The position numbers and the translations under genes were made by a program. From Rapana venosa (Eukaryota; Mollusca; Gastropoda; Neogastropoda; Muricidae), in contig CM054153.1 of NCBI GenBank assembly GCA_028751875.1, positions 7,272,150 to 7,336,149 on the forward strand: DNA of 64,000 bases, read 5' to 3'. Positions within the stretch are counted from its first letter, which is position 1. Each line of letters begins with the position of its first letter. The notes under the pieces are model-generated. The model ran no database searches. It was not told the origin of the DNA and worked only from the letters and a program-made list of their open reading frames with translations. Of the stretch, positions 12,801-24,249 are shown piece after piece.

Positions 12801-14567
12801 TGGCTAGGTTTGTGACTCTTTGTAACTCAGAGCTGTGCTATGGTAGGCCGGCTAGGTTTGTGACTCTTTGTAACTCAGAGCTGTGCTATGGTGGGGTGGC
12901 TAGGTTTGTGACTCTTTTGCAGAGCTGTGCTATGGTGGGGTGGCTAGGTTTGTGACTCTTTTGCAGAGCTTTACTATGGTGAGCCGGCTAGGTTTGTGAT
13001 TCTTTCGCAGAGCTGTGCTATGGTGAGGCGGCTAGGTTTGTGATTCTTTCGCAGAGCTGTACTATGGTGAGGCGGCTAGGTTTGTGACTCTTTTGCAAAG
13101 CTGTACTCTGTGCTATGGTGAGGCGGCTAGGTTTGTGACTCTTTTGCAAAGCTGTACTCTGTGCTATGGTGAGGCGGCTAGGTTTGTGACTCTTTTGCAG
13201 AGCTGTGCTATGGTGGGGCGGCTAGGTTTGTGACTCTTTTGCAGAGCTGTGCTATGGTGGGGCGGCTAGGTTTGTGACTCTTTTGCAGAGCTGTGCTATG
13301 GTGGGGCGGCTAGGTTTGTGACTCTTTTGCAGAGCTGTGCTATGGTGGGGCGGCTAGGTTTGTGACTCTTTTGCAGAGCTGTGCTATGGTGGGGTGGCTA
13401 GGTTTGTGACTCTTTTGCAGAGCTGTGCTATGGTGGGGTGGCTAGGTTTGTGACTCTTTGTAACTCAGAGCTGTGCTATGGTGGGGTGGCTAGGTTTGTG
13501 ACTCTTTGTGACTCAGAGCTGTGCTATGGTGGGGTGGCTAGGTTTGTGACTCTTTGTAACTCAGAGCTGTGCTATGGTGGGGTGGCTAGGTTTGTGACTC
13601 TTTGTGACTCAGAGCTGTGCTATGGTGGGGTGGCTAGGTTTGTGACTCTTTGTAACTGCAGAGCTGTGCTATGGTGGGGTGGCTAGGTTTGTGACTCTTT
13701 CTGCAGAGCTGTGCCTGTGATGGGGTGGCTAGGTTTGTGACTCTTTGTAACGCAGAGCTGTGCTATGGTGGGGTGGCTAGGTTTGTGACTCTTTTGCAGA
13801 GCTGTACTCTGTGCTATGGTGGGGCAGCTAGGTTTGTGACTCTTTTGCAGAGCTGTACTATGGTGGGGTGGCTAGGTTTGTCACTCTTTGTAACTCAGAG
13901 CTGTGCTATGGTGGGGTGGCTAGGTTTGTGACTTTTGCAGAGCTGTGCTATGGTGGGTGGCTAGGTTTGTGACTCTTTTGCAGAGCTGTGCTATGGTGGG
14001 GTGGCTAGGTTTGTGACTTTTGCAGAGCTGTGCTATGGTGGGTGGCTAGGTTTGTGACTCTTTTGCAGAGCTGTGCTATGGTGGGGTGGCTAGGTTTGTG
14101 ACTCTTTTGCAGAGCTGTGCTATGGTGGGGCGGCTAGGTTTGTGACTCTTTTGCAGAGCTGTACTATGGTGGGGTGGCTAGGTTTGTGACTCTTTGTAAC
14201 TCAGAGCTGTGCTATGGTGGGGTGGCTAGGTTTGTGACTTTTGCAGAGCTGTGCTATGGTGGGGTGGCTAGGTTTGTGACTTTTGCAGAGCTGTGCTATG
14301 GTGGGGTGGCTAGGTTTGTGACTTTTGCAGAGCTGTGCTATGGTGGGTGGCTAGGTTTGTGACTCTTTTGCAGAGCTGTACTATGGTGGGGTGGCTAGGT
14401 TTGTGACTCTTTTGCAGAGCTGTACTCTGTACTATGGTGGGGCGGCTAGGTTTGTGACTCTTTTGCAGAGCTGTACTATGGTGGGGTGGCTAGGTTTGTG
14501 ACTCTTTGTAACTCAGAGCTGTGCTTTGGTGGGGTGGCTAGGTTTGTGACTCTTTCGCAGAGCTGTT

Positions 14568-14860
14568 GTCTGTATTTGCTTTGGTGATACGTTTTTCAGG
14601 CATCATCCAGACCCGACAGATACAGGTCTATGCAACGTTGATCAATGAATCCGAGCAACGTCCAGAGCTGCATCTTCAAAGTGGAGGATGTTCAGTTATG
14701 GTCCCTGTATTTATATTAGACCTACAGCACACTCACCTCTGGGTAAAAGAATGCTACAGCTTCCAACAACAAAAAAGAAGAAGAAGAAAAAGAAGAAAGA
14801 AAGAAAGAAAAAGTAGTGTGTGTGGTGTCCTTAAGTAGTTTTCTTGTCGTTAATTCACTC
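14568..14860. other. Satellite flank with polypurine tract, no gene
   Basis: Unrecognised sequence between the satellite end and the LINE. It contains a GAA/AAG polypurine run at 14773-14813. No coding support. Confidence 0.5.
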
Positions 14861-14945
14861 AAGACGTTCAACTGCACAAACCCGGCTCAAAAGTAGCTGA
14901 AAATTATTTTCAAACTGCTGAGCACACCACTTTATATCAACACAA

Positions 14946-15593
14946 ATGAAAACACTACCCAAACTAACTGTAGTAAAAAATAAACTAACGGAATCAACTG
15001 TCATTATTGACAACACACTCTCTATGCAAAAATTCAGCACCCAGACCTGCCAGTCGTGCTTCTATCAATTACGGCGTATTAGTGCAATTCGAAAGTACCT
15101 GTCCACAGACGCAACATCAAAACTCGTGGCATCTCTCATTCTTTCACGTCTGGACTATTGCAATTCTCTTTTGGCTGGTCTGCCAGCATCATCTATCCAC
15201 TCCCTTCAACGTATTCAAAACTCTGCAGCTCGACTAGTCCTCAGAAAGAAAAAATCTGAGCACATTACCCCTCTCTTGCAATCTCTCCACTGGCTGCCCG
15301 TGCCACAGAGAATAAACTATAAGATCAGTACCCTCTGTTACAAATGTCTCCACAAAACAGCACCCTCCTACCTCTGTGAATGTCTCCACCTGTACACCCC
15401 TTCTCGTTCCCTTCGCTCTGCTGCAGATTCCTTGTGCTTACAAATACCTAGATTCAACCAGTCCACTGTTGGCCGTCGCTCTTTCTCTGTTTCTGGTCCA
15501 TCGATTTGGAATGGCCTCCCTATCTCTCTTCGCCAAAGACCTTCTTGTGACACTTTTAAATCTGGCCTCAAGACATATTTGTTTCAAACCTAA
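14946..15593 (+). pseudogene. LINE reverse transcriptase C-terminal fragment (CR1/L2-like)
   Basis: 215 codons open to a TAA. Motifs in order: SRLDYCNSLLAGLP (around residues 69-82), LQRIQNSAARLVLR, HITPLLQSLHWLPVPQRINY, YKCLHKTAPSYL, and a terminal SFSVSGPSIWNGLP with FKSGLKTYLF. This series is the standard end of CR1/L2/Rex-superfamily ORF2 proteins. The polymerase YADD motif and endonuclease lie upstream and are absent, so the copy cannot encode an active enzyme. The first ATG is not a true start. Confidence 0.88.
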
Positions 15594-15673
15594 GAATTTC
15601 CTCTCCTGTTTCATTTCATAGCTATCCCTGCTTTTCAACAGCCAAAGATTCCATCACCTTGCCAAAGTGTATA

Positions 15674-15751
<78 letters not shown>

Positions 15752-15817
15752 ATTTGGACTTGTTAGAACTATTACTTGCTATTGGTTGCATGACTGTGTA
15801 AGAATGAGTTGAGTGCA

Positions 15818-15889
15818 AGCGCTTTGATTTGTCTGTGCAAGATACAGCGCTATATAAGTTCCATTTATTATTATTATTATTATTATTAT
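15818..15889 (+). repeat. LINE 3' tail shared with SINEs
   Basis: GCGCTTTGATTTG, CAAGATACAGCGCTATATAA and TTCCAT then (TTA)n. Near-identical tails occur at 43684-43759 (+), 7393-7460 (-), 9392-9455 (-) and 52853-52922 (-). Confidence 0.88.
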
Positions 15890-16066
15890 CTAATTAATAC
15901 CTTTAGCTGCTCAATACCTTTTAATTGCTGTTATATAGGGTTGTGTTTATAACTGCGTTGATAAAAAGCAATGTGAAATGCAGTTCAAAAATAATTTCCA
16001 GCTTTGGCGCAGATGAACGTCTTGAGCCAGTTAGCAACAAGAAAATCACTCAACGAAACCACAAAC

Positions 16067-16119
<53 letters not shown>

Positions 16120-16125
16120 ACTCAC

Positions 16126-16169
<44 letters not shown>

Positions 16170-16184
16170 TCCCTCTCTATGAGA
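16067..16184. repeat. CT microsatellite
   Basis: (CT)n broken by (CACT)n at 16114-16130, followed by GAGAGAGA at 16182. Open frames over it are Ser-Leu low complexity. Confidence 0.95.
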
Positions 16185-16189
16185 GAGAG

Positions 16190-16265
16190 AGAGATTCGAA
16201 CTGATGACTTTCCAGCCAAGAGTCCAGTGCGTTAACCACTGTGCCAATGCCTGTGGTGACGAATC
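16190..16265 (-). mobile_element. tRNA-like SINE head
   Basis: Minus strand: GGCACAGTGGTTAACGCACT (A box) and CAGTTCGAATC (B box). The body after the B box runs into the CT tract. It is a fragment, not a tRNA gene: no acceptor-stem pairing was seen. Confidence 0.65.
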
Positions 16266-16372
16266 AGGCACTCCCCTTTAAGCAATTTCCAGCAGACCTG
16301 TTTGACTGGTCACAAAACTCAACACACACAAAAACCAACTGCACCTGCTGGCAGCTATACTAAAAACAAATG

Positions 16373-16713
16373 TGTCAATACTACCCCCATTTAACGGTTA
16401 TCGTCAACGCTCTCCATTGCAGGAACAACTAAACCCCTCCTGTCGGAACGACTAAACCCTAGCAAGGAGTGGATTGGGGGGGGGGGGGGGGGGGGGGCTC
16501 CGAGTTCTGAGACTACCATGTCACTTTATGCGAAGTAAAGGAGAGAGGTGGAAAAGAACGACAGCGACTAGAAGGAGCAATGAGGCTTCAATGGTCAAGC
16601 ACTTGACCAGTTGGTCTGGTCCATGTCCAGTGTACGATCTGTTTGGCCAGAATCAACATTGTTTCCACAAGAAGGGGATAATATCCACTGTTATTTGGTC
16701 AACCTTTTTTTTT
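16373..16713 (+). repeat. Local dispersed repeat R1, copy 1
   Basis: Starts GTCAATACTACCCC and ends GGTCAACC; includes GAGGCTTCAATGG, AAGCACTTGACC, GATCTGTTTGGCCAG and AAGGGGATAATATCC. A run of 22 G (16476-16497) lies in the middle. Further copies at 17892-18185 and 18790-18942. Confidence 0.8.
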
Positions 16714-16799
16714 CTCTGTGATTCCAGGCATGGGTATAAGAAAATGACTGGCATTCCTGTGTATTCAGTTAGGTAACAGTGAGATAAATAGATAATTCA

Positions 16800-16842
16800 C
16801 GCATGCACGCATTCATCCACGCACGCACATACGTGTGCGCAT

Positions 16843-16876
<34 letters not shown>
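16800..16876. repeat. CA microsatellite
   Basis: Degenerate GCAC/CATG alternation then (CA)n to 16876. Confidence 0.9.
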
Positions 16877-16878
<2 letters not shown>

Positions 16879-17094
16879 GCAGGAAAAAAGCTGACGGTTC
16901 AGTTCCATTTAAGGCATGTCAGATGGAATGCTGATACAGAAGCAACAAACTTGTCTATCAGACAGGAAGGTTTATGATATAAATCCTGACAGAACCAAAT
17001 TTTACTCTTTCACAAGAGGATCTGCGCGCGTTCGCAAACGGGGCCTCGGTTTATAATTTCATCCGAAGTACTTTGACATTCCGTTTTTGAGTTT

Positions 17095-17190
17095 CTCGTC
17101 AAACTGGGAAGAAATGACAAGGCCGGGGATCGAACCCAGAACCTCAAGGTTTACTTACAGGTGAACGTCTTAACCATCCTGCCACTTTCC
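17095..17190 (-). mobile_element. tRNA-like SINE head
   Basis: Minus strand: GGATGGTTAAGACGTTCACC, then GGTTCTGGGTTCGATCCC as the B box. Fragment only. Confidence 0.6.
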
Positions 17191-17436
17191 TTCTCAATGC
17201 TGTAATAATACTGAAAAGGAAGAGTTGAACAGTAGACCTGTTCTCATTGGCCATCACTGACTGAAGAAAAATATATATCAGAATCGATAGCAGTGCGTGT
17301 CCCAGTCTTGTAACGAGCTTGTTTTGGCTTCATCACTCCTTTCGTTGGCTGTGATAAACGTAAATTCAATCTGAAGAATCTATAGATTCATGAGGAACTG
17401 GCAGAGAAAAATAGTTGTCGGACCAGCATGAGCATT

Positions 17437-17605
17437 TCACTCAGCCAGGCTCCACGACTCGGTGATTAGTATTGTCAGGAGGGGCTTAGCTGGTAGTGCT
17501 CTGTGAAAGTGGAATCAGAACAGGCATCACTGAAGTCAATCAAAATGACCTGGTAACAGTGCGTGGTCTCCTCAGAACAGTGGTCTCACAGTGGTTCCCC
17601 ACGAA
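17437..17605 (+). repeat. Dispersed repeat R2, diverged copy
   Basis: Shares order and motifs with 49764-49918: CACTCAG, GCTCCACGACT, TTGTCAG, GCAGTG/CAGTGCG, then a run of TGG-rich sequence. Unclassified. Confidence 0.55.
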
Positions 17606-17644
17606 AAGCTGGTTAGAGAGGGCGTATCGATGAGCTTGAGAATG

Positions 17645-17692
17645 TGTGTGTGTGTGTGTGAGAATGTGTGTGTAGGGGGGGGGGGGGGGGTA
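17645..17692. repeat. GT tract and G run
   Basis: Two (TG)n blocks separated by AGAA, then about 18 G at 17675-17690. Confidence 0.9.
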
Positions 17693-17891
17693 TAATGAGT
17701 AACAGAAGAATCACAGTATCACAAAACCTGTGGAACGTTAAGACAGGAAAGTCAAGGTAGCTGCATTAACTTCTCCTTACCATGAATCAGACAGGCTTTG
17801 GATACACTGTATTGACTGTTACATTACTGACTGTCCAGATACGCCATAGCCATTCTCCCTACCATTCTGGGACTAACATTTAAAAAAATGA

Positions 17892-18185
17892 TGTCAATAT
17901 TTCCTCTACTTAATGTATCGTAAACGCCCGCCATGCAGGAACCAATGAATCCCGAAAGAACAAAAAAGAAAAAGAATAGGGAAACAACATCAAAATGTAA
18001 CTACCCAGGTCTGTTCCGTCTTGGGCCAGGCATAGAAGAAAGCAGCGAAGCAGTGAGGCTTCAATGGAAAAGCACTTGACCACTTGGTCTGTTCCATGTT
18101 CGCTGTACGATCTGTTTGACCAGAATCAACATTGTTTCCCCGAGAAGGGGATAATATCCGTTATGGCTTGGTCAACTTATCGAGA
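17892..18185 (+). repeat. Local dispersed repeat R1, copy 2
   Basis: Same order of blocks as copy 1 (GAGGCTTCAATGG, GATCTGTTTGACCAG, AAGGGGATAATATCC), without the G run. Confidence 0.8.
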
Positions 18186-18530
18186 ATTCTTGCCAAAGCG
18201 TATGTCTATAAGGACTGATCTTACTTCCACATTTTACAAGGTCAGCAGTGGTAGCTTAACACTGAAGTAGTAGGAAGATGAGTCGGGGAAGATTACATGA
18301 AAAGTTGAATAGAAGGATTGTTATTTACATGTAAGCCTTACAAAAGTCAGGTAAAAATCTGTTATGTAAACCTGTTTGTACTGTAATGTTACTAGTTCCC
18401 GATTTTTTAAAATCTGAATTACCTGTTCTACACTTGACTGTAATCAAACCAGAAATATTATTTCCCTTATTTGAAATTCATCGTAGACATTAATACCTTA
18501 ACAAGAACAAATTAACCCTGGTAAACCAAA

Positions 18531-18718
18531 ACCACAAAGCCAAAACAAAAACTATTTAAAAACAAACAAATAAACAAACAACAAAAAATGAACAAACAAG
18601 CCAACTAATGAAAAAAAAAAAATCCACAAAGCCAAAACAAAAACTATTTAAAAACAAACAAACAAATAAACAAACAACTAAAATGAACAAACAAGCCAAC
18701 TAATGAAAAAAAATAATA
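18531..18718. repeat. A-rich ~92-bp tandem duplication
   Basis: Two consecutive near-identical A/C-rich units (18531-18622 and 18623-18718): CACAAAGCCAAAACAAAAAC, then AAACAAACAAATAAACAAAC, then CAAGCCAACTAATG. Confidence 0.85.
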
Positions 18719-18789
18719 ATAAAAGAAGAAAAGGTGCACAACTGCCTTTTCATTCACGTTACACAAAAAAACCAACAACCCTGCACAGA

Positions 18790-18942
18790 AAGAAAGCGAA
18801 GAAGCAATGAAGCTTCAATAAAAAAGCACTTGACCATTACGTCGCTTCCATATTGGGTGTACGATGTGTTTGACCAGAAACAACATTCTTTCCCCCAACA
18901 GGGGGGATAATATCCGTTATTGCTCGGTCAACTTGTTGAGCG
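18790..18942 (+). repeat. Local dispersed repeat R1, copy 3 (short)
   Basis: Only the right half is clear: AAGCTTCAATAAAAAAGCAC, GTTTGACCAGAAACAACATT, GGGGATAATATCCG, GGTCAACTTG. Confidence 0.75.
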
Positions 18943-19218
18943 TTCCAGTGTGAGGGAAGGTGGGGACAGGGTGGTAGCGAGGAAATAAGTGACATTCTTG
19001 TGTGTGTGTGCTAGTGAAACAACAGTGGAGTGAGTAGACACGACTGACAAGAGTCGTGGTAGCAGTGAGCTAATAGTGGACCCAGCTGTCTGTGAAGGTT
19101 TGCTGCCTTGCAGAAAGTCACACATAATTATGAGTATAATTTGGATGGGACTTAAAGATTTGTAGCGCCCCCACCCCCACCCCCAAACAAAAAAAACCCA
19201 CCCACCTAAATGAATAAC
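18943..19218. other. Unrecognised intergenic DNA
   Basis: No coding signal on either strand; a minus-strand open frame here is carried by the adjoining simple repeat. Confidence 0.4.
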
Positions 19219-20870
<1,652 letters not shown>

Positions 20871-20924
20871 GTACACGCACACACATACATATACACACGC
20901 GCGCATGTATATAAATATAGATAG

Positions 20925-20940
20925 AGACAGACAGACAGAC

Positions 20941-21006
<66 letters not shown>

Positions 21007-21031
21007 TGAGAGAGAGAGAGAGAGAGAGAGA
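20925..21031. repeat. (GACA)n(GA)n microsatellite
   Basis: GACA block then GA run interrupted once at about 21001-21008. Confidence 0.95.
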
Positions 21032-21251
21032 ATGAATTGCATCAAGAGCTGTTCTCGAAAAAGCAATACTATCATTGAGAGGTTTCTCTTAGAATAGGAG
21101 ATATCTGGACAAACTCATTTCCACTTCACTGAATTTTGTGTTCGTGTGATTTTTCAGAGGAGATATCAGCTTTACTGGTGCCAGTAAACCGCAGCTGTTT
21201 TGCTTCTTGGAGATCTCTTCAGGATTGCTATCTATGATTAGATGAGATGGT

Positions 21252-21335
21252 GGGGGGGGGGGGGGGGGGGGGGTGGGCTTGTTTGTTTTGTTTCGTTTTA
21301 GATATCTTTGCCAGGGACAGCTCTTTTTGTGCCGT

Positions 21336-21395
<60 letters not shown>

Positions 21396-21530
21396 CGCGA
21401 GTTAAGTGTGTGGCGTGGACTAAATGCGTGTTACAGACGGGGTTTCAGTATAGCGTTTCATCCGAATGACTAGCACGCAGACCATCACTCATAGTCTAGT
21501 AGATGATAGGGGAGGGGAAAATGTTGGCTC
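21252..21530 (-). mobile_element. SINE-B body fragment with G run and GT tract
   Basis: 22 G at 21252-21273, then the SINE-B body seen in the satellite insertions (TTTGCCAGGGACAGCTC, TCATCCGAATGACTAGC, AGACCATCACTCATAGTCTA). A (GT)n expansion at 21341-21390 splits it. The tRNA-like head is lost. Confidence 0.7.
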
Positions 21531-23306
21531 TGGACTCTGTCATAGCACAAACCTTGGATTGCTGACCTTGAGAGTGCAACAAAATAAGCTTAGTTGTGGC
21601 TGTGTATGGAGAAATTGGGATGAACATTGCTGGAGTAGCAGCATTGGAATGTCACAAGAAATTGAGCAGCAAAATGACAACTCACACAAACAGGAACAAC
21701 ATCAATAACAATAATACTACAAACAATATAAACAATTAAACTTATTTTCATGGTTTCTTTTTTTCTAAAAGCTTTAGTATTTTGAGGGTTTTTTTAATAA
21801 TTCATTCTAGTCTTGAGAGAGCTAGCAACATGTTTTTCCCTCTCAAAAGTTTAAATACGGTATTATTTTACAACGGGATCCTTTTCGGGTCAGTATTTTA
21901 AATAATAGTATGTACTATACAGTTTTACCTAATCATTTGCAGACCAGAGAATTCTAAGTTTCATTACAACACATTTCAGAATAATTTTGGTATTTTCATC
22001 TTTCCACATTTTACTTACTAACATTTCTGCACATATTATGTTTGCTTAGTTGGCTGATTGGTTCGTAATTTCCTGGTTCGTTTGATATAAGAAAATACGA
22101 GAAACGGTAGTAAAAATAGCTTATCTGGGTATTACAGTTCCAGTTTGTTTGGATGGAAATGCTGTGTACAAAGAATACTGAAAAAATGGTTTGGTTTGAT
22201 TGGGTAAATGTTTAGTGATTTGTTTGCTTAACGTGGGCAGGAATGATGAATCTTCTGCGTTGTCTTTTGTGCATTGCGTTTTCGGATAGAAACGAAAGCC
22301 GACCCAATGTCAGCATGCATAGTTATGTCAATATGAGCGAAAATGCGTTGTGCAGACAAGTCGGGCCTAGCACATTCGACTTCGGCGTGATTGAACTAAG
22401 TCCAGACTTTTATATCTATTGAACAGAATGTCATTTCTCTGGTTTCCTCTAGCCCCACCCCCCCACCCCCTATTTTTTTTTTGTGGGGGGGCGGGAGGGA
22501 ATCATCCAACACACACCATATACTAGCCAGTCTCAGTCTAGTGTGTGGACAGGAATAATAGCGTAGTAACAGAAACAAGATTGTCACAACACCCGTCAAC
22601 AGTGCCAAGAACTAAGTGACCGTGTCAGTAGTTGTTCTACAAGCGTGGGACTGAAAGAAAAATAATAATTATTACCACCATGACCGTTGAAATGGGTATG
22701 TTTGGATGAAACATTTTTCAGACTTGTGCTCCCTTCATTTTCAGATGGACGGTAAAGATAGTGGAAATAACTATGGTGCTAAATAGAGCTCAGTAGCCTA
22801 GTGGTCAGAGCGTTGTGCTCCATTTTCAGGTAAATCAAGGAGGAACGGAGGCACGGAAGGCTCTGACGGTTCTACTTTTTTTTAAAGATATATTCCAGCA
22901 TGAATTTGACTTTAGATATACAGGTTACACTTCCAGTGCATTAATATGGAATTTGTGAGGGCCACTGTCAAAGTTGCATCAATGAATATGAACACAGAGA
23001 TGTGTGTGATTGCAATCTCTTTGCCGAGTCTGTAGTACACTTATGGTCTGTGCGGAAGCCGATTTGAAATGGAAAAATCTGAAACAGATTGTCAGTGTTT
23101 CAGTCCTGAAATTCGTTTGGACAGTCTATACTCCTAACTGCTTAGTAGAAAAGAGCACTTTAAAACGGGTTGTTGTTGTTGTTGAAATAATTTTGATGAT
23201 AATAAAAACTGTTTGGGTGATTTATTAACAATTTTGAAAATCAGAATATAAAATGTTTACAACTTAAAATTTGTTATGTTCAATTAGAGCCTTCAGGAGT
23301 AACGAT

Positions 23307-23310
<4 letters not shown>
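21531..23310. other. Intergenic DNA without gene
   Basis: AT-rich. A possible SINE-I head remnant lies at 22785-22830 (CAGTAGCCTAGTGGTCAGAG). Nothing else recognised. Confidence 0.45.
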
Positions 23311-23340
<30 letters not shown>

Positions 23341-23346
23341 CTCTCA
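23311..23346. repeat. CT microsatellite
   Basis: Short (CT)n with one break. Confidence 0.9.
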
Positions 23347-23399
23347 TTACTAAAGTTTGGTTTGGTGTTTCAGATATTGCATGTCACGCAATAGATACC

Positions 23400-23800
23400 A
23401 GAGCAGAACTGAAGATTAACTGAAATGCCGTTTATGTCATAGCGCAAAAGAAGACGAAATTCATTTCTTGTTTTGTTGTCCAACCTTACAAGATTTTAGG
23501 ATGAAATTCATTAGACTAAAATATTACAACGGGCCTTGTAACTTTAGGGTAAATGTTCTCCTGTCCAGGAAACATGAGAGGACTTGACAAATCTTGCCAT
23601 GTATGTTTATCATGCATTGAAAAGGGTTAATACTGCGCTATCGTAACATAAGAAATGCATACTTATTTGTTGCAGGTTTCCGATGACTGTGGATAGCTGT
23701 GAAATATAGTTGTTCTTGTTGTTCATGATTATGTGTAACCCCCTTTCAGAAAGGGGCTATGTCCTAAAATCTGAATAAACTATTCGTATTCGCATTCGCT
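23400..23800 (+). pseudogene. LINE 3' relic with zinc-knuckle end
   Basis: Starting at 23426 the frame reads CRLCHSAKEDEIHFLFCCP, then DFRMKF: the C-x2-C...H...C knuckle followed by an F/LR motif found after the RT domain of several LINE clades. It then decays with stops. The end, GGGGCTATGTCCTAAAATCT and GAATAAACTATTCG, looks like a LINE 3' terminus. The rest is absent. Confidence 0.6.
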
Positions 23801-24125
23801 CTCATTACTTTTTGTTGTTGTTGTTTGTTTTGCTGTTTAACAATTTGCGAGGCATGAACTAGGTCGTCGTTATGGTGAATATGACGCTTGCAAACCAATT
23901 CATAAATGTTTTTATGAGGCCAGCTAGAAACCGTATACTTTGACGTCATTCACCAAAGAGTGTATGATTCTGTAATGGAAAAATACTTTTATGTAACTTA
24001 AAAAAGTTCAACATCTTTAAAAAGAACAGAGAGGGATGTTTAAAACTGTTTTTAAAAAAACAACAACACACACACAGAGGGAAAAAAAAACAAAGCAAAA
24101 CTTCAAATACACAGCTCTTGCAACG
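23801..24125. other. AT-rich sequence beyond the forkhead 3' end
   Basis: No coding signal; TTGTTG and AAAACAAC-rich. Confidence 0.4.
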
Positions 24126-24131
24126 TTTATT
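24126..24131 (-). terminator. Polyadenylation signal of the forkhead gene
   Basis: AATAAA on the minus strand, about 96 bases after the TGA. It is the only canonical hexamer seen close to the stop and would give a short 3' UTR of roughly 110-130 bases. Downstream minus-strand sequence is not strongly GT-rich, so the cleavage site is uncertain. Confidence 0.6.
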
Positions 24132-24147
24132 TCTCCTCGGCACAATC

Positions 24148-24249
24148 ACGTCATCAGACCGTGTGAAGCCTCATGTCAGGGTGACCCGGTCTGAAACGTT
24201 TAACTGTCCACAGGACTGCCACGTCATCAGACCGTGTGAAGCCTCATGT
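24148..24249. repeat. 29-bp exact direct repeat spanning the forkhead stop codon
   Basis: Copies at 24148-24176 and 24221-24249 are identical over 29 bases, 73 bases apart. The upper copy contains the last codons (MRLHTV) and the TGA of the forkhead gene. The lower copy lies in the 3' UTR and repeats the same codons and stop. Confidence 0.9.

Larger units (their letters stand above)
385..14567 (+). repeat. Satellite array, 44/48/51-bp unit variants
   Basis: Roughly 280-300 tandem units. The basic unit is 44 bp: GTGCTATGGTGGGGTGGCTA, then GGTTTGTGACTC, then TTTTGCAGAGCT. A 48-bp form replaces TTTTGCAG with TTTGTAACTCAG. A 51-bp form adds seven bases (GTACTCTGTGCTATGG in place of GTGCTATGG). 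Units vary at fixed sites (GGGGTGG, GGGGCGG, GGGGCAG, GAGGCGG, TAGGCGG, TAGGCCGG). The left end (385 to ~620) is degraded and the right end is abrupt at ~14567. Larger blocks are repeated, for example 4261-4500 matches 6373-6610 at an offset of 2112 bp. Two composite SINEs interrupt it at 7393 and 9392. No known satellite family was recognised. Confidence 0.97.
14861..15889 (+). mobile_element. 5'-truncated CR1/L2-like LINE
   Basis: Contains the C-terminal part of a reverse transcriptase (14946-15593), a 3' UTR interrupted by a (GT)n tract (15678-15750), and a terminal tail GCGCTTTGATTTG ... CAGCGCTATATAAGTTCCAT followed by (TTA)n ending at 15889. The missing 5' part is typical of abortive target-primed reverse transcription. 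Confidence 0.85.

Noticed and set aside
385..14567. CRISPR-like array
   Set aside because: Units are contiguous without spacers, the host is an animal, and unit variation is that of a satellite.
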